This document shows positions 46,734 to 56,069 of a DNA stretch of 64,000 bases, piece by piece (within the stretch, counting starts at the first letter, position 1; each line of letters starts with the position of its first letter). The DNA comes from Acidobacteriota bacterium (GTDB lineage Bacteria > Acidobacteriota > Blastocatellia > Pyrinomonadales > Pyrinomonadaceae). The notes below the pieces were generated by a model. The model saw only the letters and a list, made by a program, of their open reading frames with translations, did no database searches and had not been told where the DNA came from. Both the position numbers and the translations under genes were made by a program. Location of the stretch: the NCBI GenBank assembly GCA_019239425.1, contig JAFAZX010000095.1, positions 62,001 through 126,000 of the forward strand, read 5' to 3'.

Positions 46734-48437
46734 TCATCTGTCGGCGCGCCGCTCCGCCGTCTGCGGGGCGCGCAGGGGCGCGGCCGGGTTGACGGGGTAG
46801 TCGGGGCGGACGTGTTTGACGAGCGCGGCGACCGGCTTCTGGATGAAGTCGATGAAGGGCTTGGGGTAGACGCCGATCCAGAGCGACATGACGAGCAGCG
46901 GCACCATGTAGGCCCATTCGCGCCCCTTGAGGTCGGGCAGGTGCTCGTTCTTCGGGTTCTCGACGTTGCCGAAGAACATCCGCTGGTAGAGCCAGAGCAT
47001 GTAGCCCGCGTTCAGAATAATTCCCAGAGCGGCCCAGCCCGCCCAGTAGGGGTTCGCCTCGAAGGCGCCCCGCATCGCCAGGAACTCCGAGATGAAGACG
47101 CAGAGGAGCGGCAAGCCGATGGCCGTCATCGCCATCGCCAGAAAGACCGCGGCGTAGCCGGGCATCACGTGCGAGAGGCCGCCGAACTCGTTGACCGCGC
47201 GCGTGTGGCGCCGCTCGTAGATGATGCCGACGAGCAGGAAGAGCGCGCCCGAGTAGATGCCGTGGTTAATCATGTGGAGCACGGCGCCGTTCAACCCGTT
47301 CGGGTTCGCCGCGAAGAGCCCGAGCATCACCACGCCCATCGAGGAGACCGACGAGTAGGCGACCAGTTTCTTCACGTCGCCGTCGCGCTTGACGACGAAG
47401 TACATCGCCGCCAGCGCGCCGTAGATGATGCTGATGATGGCGAGGACGACCATCACGTTGCGCACGCCGAAGGCGCCGTTCCAGAAGTACGACTGGTCGA
47501 TGGAAGCCTTCGGGAAGAAGGGTAGGTTGAAGCGGTAGAAGCCGTAGGTGCCGAGCTTGAGCAGGATGCCGGCGAGGATGACGGAGCCGGCCGTCGGCGC
47601 CTCGACGTGGGCGTCCGGGAGCCAGGTGTGGAACGGCCACATCGGCACCTTGATGGCGAAGCCGATGGCGAAGGCGAAGAAGAGCAAGACCTGCATCGTC
47701 CCCATCGGGATGACGGAGCCGAGCGCCTGCATGAACATGATGTTGAAGGTGCCCGTGCCCGCCTGCTGCGCCGCCGCCAGGCTGTGGTCGAGCATCAGGC
47801 GCGCGGCGTCGTTGCCGGCCACGAGCGCCTTCGTCGCCGGGGTGATCGCCGAGACGAGCGCGGCGTCCTGCGTCAGGAAGTACATCTTGATGAGCCCGAG
47901 CAGAAGGCCCACCGACCCGACCAGCGTGTAGAGGAAGAACTTGATGGCGGCGTAGAGGCGCCGCTCGCCGCCCCAGATGCCGATGAGGAAGTACATCGGC
48001 ACGAGCGAGACCTCGAAGAAGAGGAAGAAGAGGAAGAGGTCGCCCGCGCAGAAGACGCCGAGCACCGAGGTCTGCAAGAGCAGCAGCAGGACGTAGTACT
48101 CCTTCTCGCGCTTCTGGATGTACTCCCAGGAGGAGAGCGAGGCGATCCAGCCGAGCAGCGTCGTCAAAAGGATCAGCAGCACGGCCACGCCGTCGGCCCC
48201 CATCTGGTAGCGCGCGCCGATGACGGGAATCCACTCCCCGTCTTCGAGGAACTGGAAGCCGCCCGCGCCGCGGTCGTAAGCCAGGAGCGCCAGCGAGAGC
48301 AGGAAGTCGAGCGCGAACCACGCGGTGGCGAAGCGCTTGATGGCGCCCGTCTGCTCTTTCCTGAAGAGGAAGAGGACGACGACCGCGCCGAGCGCCGGCA
48401 GCCACGTGACGAGCGAAAGGAGGTAGGGAATTTTCAC
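46734..48437 (-). CDS. nuoM: NADH-quinone oxidoreductase subunit M
   Basis: 567-residue antiporter-like subunit. GTG 48437 is taken as start because the product then opens with a membrane helix (KIPYLLSLVTWLPALGAVVV); a longer frame to 48527 adds a hydrophilic head. Family features include FFEVSLVPMYFLIGIWGGER with its Glu, AIKVPMWPFHTWLPDAHVEA and VAYSSVSSMGVVMLGL. An insertion of about 40 residues (ITPATKALVAGNDAARLMLD and after) enlarges one loop. The C-terminus is Pro/Ala/Arg rich. Confidence 0.96.
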   Translation of the reverse strand: MKIPYLLSLVTWLPALGAVVVLFLFRKEQTGAIKRFATAWFALDFLLSLALLAYDRGAGGFQFLEDGEWIPVIGARYQMGADGVAVLLILLTTLLGWIASLSSWEYIQKREKEYYVLLLLLQTSVLGVFCAGDLFLFFLFFEVSLVPMYFLIGIWGGERRLYAAIKFFLYTLVGSVGLLLGLIKMYFLTQDAALVSAITPATKALVAGNDAARLMLDHSLAAAQQAGTGTFNIMFMQALGSVIPMGTMQVLLFFAFAIGFAIKVPMWPFHTWLPDAHVEAPTAGSVILAGILLKLGTYGFYRFNLPFFPKASIDQSYFWNGAFGVRNVMVVLAIISIIYGALAAMYFVVKRDGDVKKLVAYSSVSSMGVVMLGLFAANPNGLNGAVLHMINHGIYSGALFLLVGIIYERRHTRAVNEFGGLSHVMPGYAAVFLAMAMTAIGLPLLCVFISEFLAMRGAFEANPYWAGWAALGIILNAGYMLWLYQRMFFGNVENPKNEHLPDLKGREWAYMVPLLVMSLWIGVYPKPFIDFIQKPVAALVKHVRPDYPVNPAAPLRAPQTAERRADR

Positions 48438-48487
48438 TTTGCACCCCGAAGGCGGGACTCGGCCCGCCGCGAACTTATGAGACGGAG

Positions 48488-51187
48488 TTAAATAATGCTG
48501 CTGACGGCGGCCACGAGACTCTGCCACATCTCAGGGCCGAAGAAGAGGCCGACGGCCGCGACGAGCCCGAGCAGCATGGCGAGCGCGTAGTTGGCCGTCA
48601 CGCCGGTCTGCGCGGCGCGCAGCAGCGGCGACATCAGGAGCTTGATGAAGCCGGCGACGCCGTTGACCGCGCCGTCCACGACGAGCCGGTCGGCGTTCCC
48701 CGTGAAGCGGCTGACCTGCTTGGTGAGCCACGCCGCGCCGTTGACCGCGCCGTCGATGACGCGCGAGTCGGTGGCGTAGACGCCGCGCGCCGCGTCCATC
48801 GTCCGCCGCGTAAAGAGCATCCCGTACAGCTCGTCAACCCAGTACTTGTTGAAGCTCGCGCGGTAGAGCGGCGCGAGCCTCTGCGCCCAGAGCCCCGGCA
48901 GCTCCGGCCGCCAGACGTAGAAGAGGAAGCCGAGCCAGATGCCGAAGCCGGCGACGACGAGCGAGATGACGATGAAGAACCACTCGGCCGCGGTGTGGCT
49001 CCCGCCGAGCATCCCCTGGACGGCGTGCGCGAGGTTGAAGCGCCCCTCGTCGCCGTAGGGCGCGGGCGCTTCGCCGTGCTCCACGTCCGTCTGCGTCGGG
49101 AGCGGTGCCGCTTTACTCCCCTCTTCTTTGACGGCCTCGTGCCCGGCCGTCTGCCTGTCGCGCCCCGCGAGCGCGGAGGTCTCCGCGCGCGACTCCTTGC
49201 CGAACTGTCCGGTCAGAGGGTTCCAGATGACTGGGTCGAGCCAGTTGACGATGTTGAGCCTGCCGCCGACGTGCGCGCCGCCGGCGAAGGCCGGGCTGAT
49301 GCCGACGAAGCCGCCGACGGTCGCCAGCACCGCCAGCACCGCGAGCGGCACCCACATCGAGGGCGGCGACTCGTGCGGCAGAACGGAGCCGTGCGGGTGG
49401 TGTCCGTGGCCGGCGGGCTCGTGCGGGTCGTGGTGGTCGTGTACGTCGTGGCCGCGCGCGTCCAGGCCCTCGGGCTCGCCCGCCGCGGCCGATTCGAGCG
49501 CGTGCGCCGCGCCGACCCGCTCCTCGGGGCCGTGGTGCGGGCGGTCGCCGACCGAAGGCGTCGCGGCGGCATGCGTCGTCTCCCCTTCGGCGTAGCGCTG
49601 CGCGTGCGCCTCGTCGGCCTGCCCGCCCGCAGGCACTTCGAGGAAGCGCTCCTTGCCCCAGAAGGTCAGCGCCATCAGGCGCGTCATGTAGAAGGCCGTG
49701 CAGGTGGCGGCGATGGTGGCGATGAGCCAGAGCAGCCAGCCCGAAGGGACGTAGTCGGTCGAGGCCGCGTTCCACAGAATCTCGTCCTTCGACCAGAAGC
49801 CCGCGAACGGGATGATGCCGCAGATGGCGAGCCAGCCGGCGAAGAACGTCCAGTAGGTCTTCGGCATGTACTTCCGCAGGCCGCCCATCCGCCGCATGTC
49901 CTGCTCGTGGTGCATCGCGTGGATGACCGAGCCCGCGCCGAGGAACATCAAAGCCTTGAAGAAGGCGTGCGTCATCACGTGGAAGATGCCGATGACGAAC
50001 GCGCCCGTGCCGCAGGCGAGGAACATGAAGCCGAGCTGCGAGACGGTCGAGTAGGCGAGAACTTTTTTGATGTCGTTCTGCGTGATGCCGATGGTCGCGG
50101 CGAAGAGCGCGGTCAAGGCGCCGACGACCGCGACGACCGTCATCATCGCCTGCGAGTGCTGGAAGATGACGTTGCAGCGGGTCAGCATGTAGAGCCCGGC
50201 CGTGACCATCGTCGCCGCGTGGATGAGCGCGGAGACGGGCGTCGGCCCCGCCATCGCGTCGGGCAGCCAGACGTACAGAGGTATCTGCGCCGACTTGCCG
50301 CACGCGCCGACGAAGAGGCCGAGCGCGATCCAGGACATCACGCCCCAGGTGAGGACGCCGCCGAGCGTCTCGACGGGGAACGTGCGCGCCTGCTCGAAGA
50401 CGGCCGTGTACTGCGTGGTGCCGAAGGTGGCGATGACGCCGAAGACGGCGAGCGCGAAGCCGAAGTCGCCGATGCGGTTCGTGATGAAAGCCTTGCGCGA
50501 GGCGTCGCCCGCCTCCCGTCGGTCGAAGTAATAACCGATGAGCAGGTACGAGCAGAGGCCGACGCCCTCCCACCCGACGAACATCATCATGAAGTTCGAG
50601 CCCATCACCAGGATGAGCATCGAGAACATGAAGAGGCCGAGGTAGGCGAAGAAGCGGTAGAAGCCCCGGTCGCCGTGCATGTACCCCGTGGCGAAGATGA
50701 AGATGCACAACCCGACGCCCGTGATGACGAGCATGAAGATTGAAGAGAGCGCGTCGAGCTGGTAGCTCCACTCCACGTCGAGCAGCGCCCCGACGCCGCG
50801 CTTCACCGGCACGCTCGGCTTCACGACGAGCACGGAGCCGCCGGGCGCGATGCCCTCCTCCCGGCCCTTGCGCTCGGCCGCCTCGTCCGTGCGGCGGTTG
50901 GCCTCCATCTCGGCGCGCTCCGAGAGCCCCTCGGTCAGCTCGACCGCGCCGCCCGGAATCCACGTGTAGACGAACGCGCCGTCCTGACTCGTCACGTAAG
51001 GATTCGGCCACACGTTCACGCCGTACGAGACGACCGCCGCGAGACTTATCAGGAAGGCGAGCGCCACGGAGCCGACGCCGACCGCGCCGACCGCCCGCTC
51101 CGAGAAGCGGAGCCTGCGACCCAAAAGCCCGTTGACGGCCGCGCCCAACAGCGGCAGGAGTGGGACGAGCCAGATGTACCGGTGCAT
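48488..51187 (-). CDS. nuoL: NADH-quinone oxidoreductase subunit L, enlarged
   Basis: 899 residues, compared with about 610-650 in most bacteria. The core is intact: FVGWEGVGLCSYLLIGYYFD, GACGKSAQIPLYVWLPDAMA and GPTPVSALIHAATMVTAG. Extra hydrophilic material is found in three places: a charged loop of about 50 residues near 83-130, a His/Asp-rich stretch near 515-590 (DVHDHHDPHEPAGHGHHPHG) and a Glu/Ala-rich loop near 645-705. The ATG follows directly on a CAGTTTT heptamer array with no Shine-Dalgarno. The long lateral helix expected at the C-terminus is less obvious because of the insertions. Confidence 0.95.
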   Translation of the reverse strand: MHRYIWLVPLLPLLGAAVNGLLGRRLRFSERAVGAVGVGSVALAFLISLAAVVSYGVNVWPNPYVTSQDGAFVYTWIPGGAVELTEGLSERAEMEANRRTDEAAERKGREEGIAPGGSVLVVKPSVPVKRGVGALLDVEWSYQLDALSSIFMLVITGVGLCIFIFATGYMHGDRGFYRFFAYLGLFMFSMLILVMGSNFMMMFVGWEGVGLCSYLLIGYYFDRREAGDASRKAFITNRIGDFGFALAVFGVIATFGTTQYTAVFEQARTFPVETLGGVLTWGVMSWIALGLFVGACGKSAQIPLYVWLPDAMAGPTPVSALIHAATMVTAGLYMLTRCNVIFQHSQAMMTVVAVVGALTALFAATIGITQNDIKKVLAYSTVSQLGFMFLACGTGAFVIGIFHVMTHAFFKALMFLGAGSVIHAMHHEQDMRRMGGLRKYMPKTYWTFFAGWLAICGIIPFAGFWSKDEILWNAASTDYVPSGWLLWLIATIAATCTAFYMTRLMALTFWGKERFLEVPAGGQADEAHAQRYAEGETTHAAATPSVGDRPHHGPEERVGAAHALESAAAGEPEGLDARGHDVHDHHDPHEPAGHGHHPHGSVLPHESPPSMWVPLAVLAVLATVGGFVGISPAFAGGAHVGGRLNIVNWLDPVIWNPLTGQFGKESRAETSALAGRDRQTAGHEAVKEEGSKAAPLPTQTDVEHGEAPAPYGDEGRFNLAHAVQGMLGGSHTAAEWFFIVISLVVAGFGIWLGFLFYVWRPELPGLWAQRLAPLYRASFNKYWVDELYGMLFTRRTMDAARGVYATDSRVIDGAVNGAAWLTKQVSRFTGNADRLVVDGAVNGVAGFIKLLMSPLLRAAQTGVTANYALAMLLGLVAAVGLFFGPEMWQSLVAAVSSII

Positions 51188-51284
51188 AGTTTTCAGTTCT
51201 CAGTTTTCAGTTTTCAGTTGGTCGTTTACCGTCGAAGCGCCTGCGTGCTCTGACTGAAAACTAAAAACTGAAAACTGAAAACTG
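51188..51284. repeat. Heptamer cassette (CAGTTTT family)
   Basis: Left arm agttttcagttctcagtttt begins at the base next to the nuoL ATG. Right arm is actgaaaactaaaaactgaa and similar units, ending six bases from the nuoK stop. The middle (51224-51252) is unrelated. Confidence 0.85.
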
Positions 51285-51288
51285 TCCC

Positions 51289-51684
51289 TCACCACTTCAA
51301 GAGGTCAATCTTGTCCACGAAGATCGTCTCGCGGTTGCGGTAGAGCGCGATGACGAGGCCGAGGCCGATGGCCGCCTCGGCGGCGGCGACGACGATGATG
51401 AAGACCGTGAAGACCTGGCCGGCGACGGCGTTCACGCTCCCCTGCTCTTGCAGGTAGCGCGAGAAGGCGATGAAGTTGAGGTTCGCCGCGTTCAGGATCA
51501 GCTCAATCGACATGAAGATGACGATGATGTTGCGGCGCGTCAGCACGCCGGCCACGCCGATGGAGAAGAGCAGCGCCCCGATGATGAGGAACTTCGAGAG
51601 GTCTGGGTGCTGAAGGCTCTGCTGAAGGTTGTCGAGGGCGCCGCCCTGCAAGAGCGCGAGCGCCGGCGTGAAAGGGCTGTTCAT
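51289..51684 (-). CDS. nuoK: NADH-quinone oxidoreductase subunit K
   Basis: 131 residues, with about 30 extra N-terminal residues compared with the usual 100. Three helices: FLIIGALLFSIGVAGVLTRR, the Glu-bearing IVIFMSIELILNAANLNFIA and the VFTVFIIVVAAAEAAIGLGL helix with its second Glu. Both glutamates belong to the proton path of the membrane arm. It starts 16 bases after nuoJ ends. Confidence 0.95.
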   Translation of the reverse strand: MNSPFTPALALLQGGALDNLQQSLQHPDLSKFLIIGALLFSIGVAGVLTRRNIIVIFMSIELILNAANLNFIAFSRYLQEQGSVNAVAGQVFTVFIIVVAAAEAAIGLGLVIALYRNRETIFVDKIDLLKW

Positions 51685-51700
51685 AGTCTTGGCTCTCGGG

Positions 51701-52381
51701 TTAGACCTCGAAGGCTTTCGCGCGCGCGGCGGCCTCGATCTCGGCCGGGGTCAGCTCGCCCGCGGCGGAAAGCTCCGGGATGACCCGCGGGTCAACGTCG
51801 TCGGCGACCAGCTCCTGCTTCGACGTGCGGGCCAGGAGCACCGAGCCGACGATGGCGACGAGCAGCAGGAGGCTCGCGATCTCGAACGGGAGCGCGCCGT
51901 AGCGGTAGAGGCTCGCGCCGACGCGCTGCGTGTCCTCGGAAATCTTCGAGACGCCCGTTTCGGCGGTGCGCAGGCGCGCGGCCCCCGCCCCCTCGCTCCG
52001 GTTCGACGCGAAGCTGCCGGCCGACTGGTTGACGGCGTAGAAGAGGCCGAAGACGAGGAGCGCGACGAAGCAGACGGCCGCCGTCACCTGCCCCGTGCGG
52101 TTGAAAAGCTCTTCGCTCCCGCGCTCCTCGGCCGAGACGTTGACGAGCATGATGACGAACAGGAAGAGCACCATCACGCCGCCGACGTAGACCAGAATCT
52201 GCACGCCCGCGATGAACTCGGCGCCGAGGAGCACGAAGAGCGCCGCCACCGAGACGAGCGTCGAGATAAGGAACAGCGCCGAGTGCACGGCGTTGCGCGC
52301 CATCACGGTCAACAGCCCCGCCACCAGCGCCGACAGCGCGAAGACCCAGAAGAAGACGCTTTCCCAGCCGGAAAGAACCAT
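51701..52381 (-). CDS. nuoJ: NADH-quinone oxidoreductase subunit J
   Basis: 226-residue membrane subunit. The N-terminal three helices include the family hallmark AGVQILVYVGGVMVLFLFVI. A soluble loop (SASFASNRSEGAGAARLRTA region) precedes the last helices, and the C-terminal tail is Asp/Glu/Ala rich. The ATG lies three bases from a GATGAAT heptamer array without a visible Shine-Dalgarno. Confidence 0.94.
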   Translation of the reverse strand: MVLSGWESVFFWVFALSALVAGLLTVMARNAVHSALFLISTLVSVAALFVLLGAEFIAGVQILVYVGGVMVLFLFVIMLVNVSAEERGSEELFNRTGQVTAAVCFVALLVFGLFYAVNQSAGSFASNRSEGAGAARLRTAETGVSKISEDTQRVGASLYRYGALPFEIASLLLLVAIVGSVLLARTSKQELVADDVDPRVIPELSAAGELTPAEIEAAARAKAFEV

Positions 52382-52383
52382 AG

Positions 52384-52472
52384 TTTGAATGATGAATGAT
52401 GAGTGATGAATGATGAATGAAGAGCAAGTCGTCTTTCATTCATCATTCATCACTCATCACTCATCATTTCCT
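52384..52472. repeat. Heptamer cassette (GATGAGT/GATGAAT family)
   Basis: Left arm TTTGAATGATGAATGATGAG and right arm of ATTCATC/ACTCATC units ending ACTCATCATTTCC. It occupies the gap between nuoI and nuoJ; the outer right end matches those of the cassettes at 9851 and 27139. Confidence 0.85.
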
Positions 52473-52475
52473 TTC

Positions 52476-53009
52476 TTACGCTTCAAACTTGCGCGACTCG
52501 CGCCCCTGCTCCAGCATCTCGCGGTTCCAGACGAAGCCGGCGCGCGAGTAGGTCGCCAGCTCGAACTCCTGCGTCAGCTCCAGGCAGGCCGTGGGGCACG
52601 CCTCCTGGCAGAGCGCGCAGAACATGCAGCGCGAGGTGTCGAAGATGAACTCGTCGAGCACCTTCTTCTTGCGCGGCTTGCCGCCGACCGACATCTCGAT
52701 GTCCATCGCGATGACGTCGATGCAGTCCTCGGGGCAGGCCAGCGCGCAGAGGTTGCAGGCGATGCACAGGCTTTCGTGCGTCTCCGGGTCCATGTTGAGG
52801 CGCGGCGCGCCGTGGAAGCGCGGCGCCACCTGCGGGCGGACGGAAGGGTACTGCTCGGTGTAGATGCCGAACCCCTTGACCGAGTCCTTGTCCGTCAGCG
52901 CGCCGACGTTGTACTTCAGCGTCAGCCACATCCCCTTGAACATGTCGGCCATGAAGAAGCGCTTCAGCCTCTCCCCCAACGTCGGCCGCGGAACTTTCAC
53001 TAAAGACAT
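52476..53009 (-). CDS. nuoI: NADH-quinone oxidoreductase subunit I
   Basis: 177-residue peripheral subunit with two [4Fe-4S] clusters that pass electrons toward quinone. The two motifs are CIACNLCALACPEDCIDVIA and CMFCALCQEACPTACLELT. A Shine-Dalgarno GGAGAGG is present. It follows nuoH by 27 bases. The N-terminal amphipathic helix (MADMFKGMWLTLKYNVGALT) fits membrane contact. Length is normal. Confidence 0.97.
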   Translation of the reverse strand: MSLVKVPRPTLGERLKRFFMADMFKGMWLTLKYNVGALTDKDSVKGFGIYTEQYPSVRPQVAPRFHGAPRLNMDPETHESLCIACNLCALACPEDCIDVIAMDIEMSVGGKPRKKKVLDEFIFDTSRCMFCALCQEACPTACLELTQEFELATYSRAGFVWNREMLEQGRESRKFEA

Positions 53010-53036
53010 ATGACCTCTCCAAAAACCCCTTGACGG

Positions 53037-54356
53037 TTACGCGTTGTCCGCCGCCGCCCTCGCCACGGCCGGCGCGCCCTTCGGCACGTCCACGAGCTTG
53101 ATCTCGCGCCGCTGCTTCTTGAGGTTGAAGTCGCGCGAGTGCCGGTTGAGGTAGGCGAGGAAGAGGGCCGCGATGAAGAGCCCCGCGAAGCCCATGAAGA
53201 CGGCCACGCCCTTCCCCTGCCCCGTCAGGTTGACGCCCCGGTTGAGCGACTCGACCGTGTCGAGCCGGCCGTCCAGCGCCTGGAGCACGAAGATCGTCAC
53301 GGCCGTCCAGACGATGTTCAGGAGCGAGGCCGGGATCATCCACTTCCAGCCCAAGTCCATCAGCTGGTCGTAGCGGTAGCGCGGGAACGTCCAGCGCAGC
53401 CAGAAGTAGAGGTAGAGCAGCACCGCCATCTTGACGATGAAGACGACGAGGCTCAGGAAGACGTAGAGGTTGTTGGAGCCGCCCGCGAGCCTGTACACGC
53501 CGGGGAAGTACCAGCCGCCGAGGAAGACGGTCGTCGCCACTCCCGCCACCACCACCATCGCCGCGTACTCGGCCATGAAGAAGAGCGACCAGCGCATCCC
53601 CGAGTACTCGGTGTGGAAGCCCGCGACCAGTTCCGACTCCGCCTCGGGCAGGTCGAAGGGCGCGCGGTTGTTCTCGGCGATGCCGCTGATGAGGAAGATG
53701 GCGAAGGCGAGCGGCTGGTAGGCGATGAACCAGACCGAGTCGGACGCCTGCGCGGTGGTGATGCCCGACAAGCTAAGCGTCCGCGCGAACATCAGCGCGC
53801 CGACGAGCGAGAGGCCCATCGAGACCTCGTACGAGACCATCTGCGCCGAGGAGCGCAGGCCGCCGAGCAGCGCGTACTTCGAGTTCGAAGACCAGCCGGC
53901 GAGGATGAGGGCGAGCACGCCGACCGAAGAGATCGAGAGGACGAAGAGCAGGCCGATGTTCACGTCCGTAATCACGCCCCAGTCCGGCGCGAACGGCACG
54001 ACCGAGAAGGTGATGAAAGTCGCCGCGACCGAGATGTAAGGCGCGTAGCGGAAGATGTACGGGTCGGCCTTCTCCGGCACGAGGTCTTCTTTGGTCAGGA
54101 GCTTGACGGCGTCGGCGATGGGCTGCAGGAGGCCCCACTTGCCGACGCGCATCGGCCCCAGGCGCGCCTGCATGAAGGCCGAAATCTTCCGCTCCAGGTA
54201 GCTCGCGTACAAGGCCCAGACGGCGACCAGCGTGATGACCGCGCCGATCTGGATGAAGGGCCAGACGACGTAGTTGACCGTCTGCTCGCCGAAGAAGCGC
54301 AGCAGCAGGTCGTCGAGGAAGTTGGGCGGCGCGAATAGCGCGAACGTGCTCGTCAT
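53037..54356 (-). CDS. nuoH: NADH-quinone oxidoreductase subunit H
   Basis: 439-residue membrane subunit forming the quinone chamber. Start ATG 54356 overlaps the preceding stop (ATGA). Family blocks seen: ERKISAFMQARLGPMRVGKW, LLQPIADAVKLLTKEDLVP, SSVGVLALILAGWSSNSKYA, and the Glu-rich loop ENNRAPFDLPEAESELVAGF with HTEYSG. Eight or more helices are evident. The C-terminus carries a Lys/Arg-rich tail (NLKKQRREIKLVDVPKGAPA). Confidence 0.97.
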   Translation of the reverse strand: MTSTFALFAPPNFLDDLLLRFFGEQTVNYVVWPFIQIGAVITLVAVWALYASYLERKISAFMQARLGPMRVGKWGLLQPIADAVKLLTKEDLVPEKADPYIFRYAPYISVAATFITFSVVPFAPDWGVITDVNIGLLFVLSISSVGVLALILAGWSSNSKYALLGGLRSSAQMVSYEVSMGLSLVGALMFARTLSLSGITTAQASDSVWFIAYQPLAFAIFLISGIAENNRAPFDLPEAESELVAGFHTEYSGMRWSLFFMAEYAAMVVVAGVATTVFLGGWYFPGVYRLAGGSNNLYVFLSLVVFIVKMAVLLYLYFWLRWTFPRYRYDQLMDLGWKWMIPASLLNIVWTAVTIFVLQALDGRLDTVESLNRGVNLTGQGKGVAVFMGFAGLFIAALFLAYLNRHSRDFNLKKQRREIKLVDVPKGAPAVARAAADNA

Positions 54357-55588
54357 TGATTTTTCACCGGCTCGACCGACATCCGCTTGAGGTCGATCAC
54401 TTCCAGCTCGCTGGAAAGGTAGTTCGCGACGAAGAGCGTCTGCCCGTCCGGCGCGCGGCCGAACTCGCGCGGGAAGATGCCGGCCGGGACGGTGCCCACG
54501 ACGGCCGCCGCGCCCTCCGAGACGCGCGCCGCGTCGATGACGGTCAGCGTCTGCCGGACGTTCTGCTCGCGCGCGAAGCGGTTCGAGTTTGTGACGAAGA
54601 CCTGCCGGCCGCCGTTCGCGACCGCCACGCCCACGGGCGAGGTGCCGACGGGCACCGTACCGACGCGCGCGTTCACGGTGTCCGCCAGAAACTTCGCCGT
54701 GTTGAAGGCGAGCAGGGCGTTGCTGTTGCGCGCGGTGACGTAGGCGCGCGAGCCGTCGGGCGAGATGGCGAGTCGGACGGGGCTGCAACCGGCCTGCACG
54801 CTGGCGACGACGGAGTTGGCCGGGTCGGCCGCGGCTCTGCCTACGTCCACGACGATGATCGCGCCCTGTGGGAAGCGCGGCTGCGCCTTCGCCGGGTCTT
54901 GGCCTTCGGGCTTGCACTCAATTGGCCACTTCAAATTCTCCGGCGCGATCTGGCTGGTCGTGTAGAGCCAGCGGCCGTCGGGCGAGAAGGTGAGCGCGAT
55001 GGGCGCGCCACCGGTCGGAATCCGCCCGACGATGGCCGACTCCTTGAACCCCTCGGCGCGCGCCTTCTGCAAGTTGACGACGGTGACGGCCTCGGCGTTC
55101 TCGTCGCTGACGAAGAGGAGCTTGTCGTCGGGCGTCGTGTTGACGTAGACGCTGCCGGGGGAGTCCCCGTCCCTGATGTAGCCGAGGAGTGGGTCGCCGT
55201 TCGCGCCCGAGGTCATCCGCGCCGCGTCCATGAAGACGACGTAGTCGCCGTCGGCGACGACGAGCAGCTTGCCGTCGTGCGTCAGGGTCATGCCGGTCGG
55301 CTCGGCCTCGACCGGGAAGACCTTCTCGAGCTTGACCTCACCATTCCGGCGGCGGAGCAGCGCGACGCCGTTGAAGGAGCGCGGGCTGGAACTGGTGACG
55401 GAGACGAAGAGCCAGCAGCCGTCGGGCGAAGAGACGGTGCTGAAGGGGTGGCCGGGCAGCGGGACGAAGGAGACGGCCTCTTTCATCGGCGCGTTGCACT
55501 GCTGCGCGTGCGCCCACGCGGCGCAGAGGAGCGCCAGCGCCAGCGCGCCCAGGAGTCTCTTCGCCGTCTGTGCCGTGCGCATGTTCAT
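54353..55588 (-). CDS. Exported YncE/YVTN-type beta-propeller protein
   Basis: 411 residues with a signal peptide (MNMRTAQTAKRLLGALALAL and after). The mature part is a beta-propeller with blades marked by SPDGCWLFVSV, THDGKLLVVAD, SPDGRWLYTTS, SPDGSRAYVTARNSNALLAF and APDGQTLFVANYLSSELEVI. Such proteins bind ligands or partners in the periplasm. It lies inside the nuo run and couples by ATGA overlap to nuoH, but no complex I role is known for the fold. Confidence 0.85.
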   Translation of the reverse strand: MNMRTAQTAKRLLGALALALLCAAWAHAQQCNAPMKEAVSFVPLPGHPFSTVSSPDGCWLFVSVTSSSPRSFNGVALLRRRNGEVKLEKVFPVEAEPTGMTLTHDGKLLVVADGDYVVFMDAARMTSGANGDPLLGYIRDGDSPGSVYVNTTPDDKLLFVSDENAEAVTVVNLQKARAEGFKESAIVGRIPTGGAPIALTFSPDGRWLYTTSQIAPENLKWPIECKPEGQDPAKAQPRFPQGAIIVVDVGRAAADPANSVVASVQAGCSPVRLAISPDGSRAYVTARNSNALLAFNTAKFLADTVNARVGTVPVGTSPVGVAVANGGRQVFVTNSNRFAREQNVRQTLTVIDAARVSEGAAAVVGTVPAGIFPREFGRAPDGQTLFVANYLSSELEVIDLKRMSVEPVKNQ

Positions 55589-55607
55589 TCTGGCTGTCAG
55601 CTAGTAG

Positions 55608-56066
55608 CTACAACTCAATCTCGAAGGTGCAGCCGCGCAGGGCGCGCAGGTCTACGAGTTCGAGGTCTTCGTCGAGCGTGCCCTTGCGATCCACGACGAG
55701 GTAGGAGTACCAGTCGCCGGTGGCGAAGGGCGGCGTGTGCCACGTGCCGCGGAAGTACGCGTAAGGGAGCCGGCCTTCGACGAGGAAGGCGACGACCTTG
55801 TCGGGGTCGGGCGCGTCGAGGCCGTTGGCGGGCGCGACGCAGATGACGGCCTGCGAGCCCGCGAGCGGCGAGAAGACCTGCATCGTGTGCTTGTGGCGCG
55901 CCATGAACTCGAACTTGAAGGGGCGCGGGTCGGCCGTCGCGCCCGTGATGGAGGGCACGCCCATCCCGATGTCCACGTCCACGCTCCCGCGCCGGTCGAG
56001 CAGAACCCCGTACGGCGCGAACGCCTCGCGCGTCATCTTCTGGACTGGCAGCCTGATGACGTTCAT
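55608..56066 (-). CDS. Ureidoglycolate lyase family protein (AllA-like)
   Basis: 152-residue cupin-like enzyme. The family blocks EFMARHKHTMQVFSPLAGSQ, FLVEGRLPYAYFRGTWHTPP and WYSYLVVDRKG are clear. AllA splits ureidoglycolate to glyoxylate and urea, the last step of allantoin breakdown. It sits between nuoD and a beta-propeller gene and is not linked to other purine genes here (a xanthine-dehydrogenase-type operon is 43 kb away). The ATG is five bases from a GGTAAAT heptamer array. Confidence 0.88.
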   Translation of the reverse strand: MNVIRLPVQKMTREAFAPYGVLLDRRGSVDVDIGMGVPSITGATADPRPFKFEFMARHKHTMQVFSPLAGSQAVICVAPANGLDAPDPDKVVAFLVEGRLPYAYFRGTWHTPPFATGDWYSYLVVDRKGTLDEDLELVDLRALRGCTFEIEL

Positions 56067-56069
56067 TGC

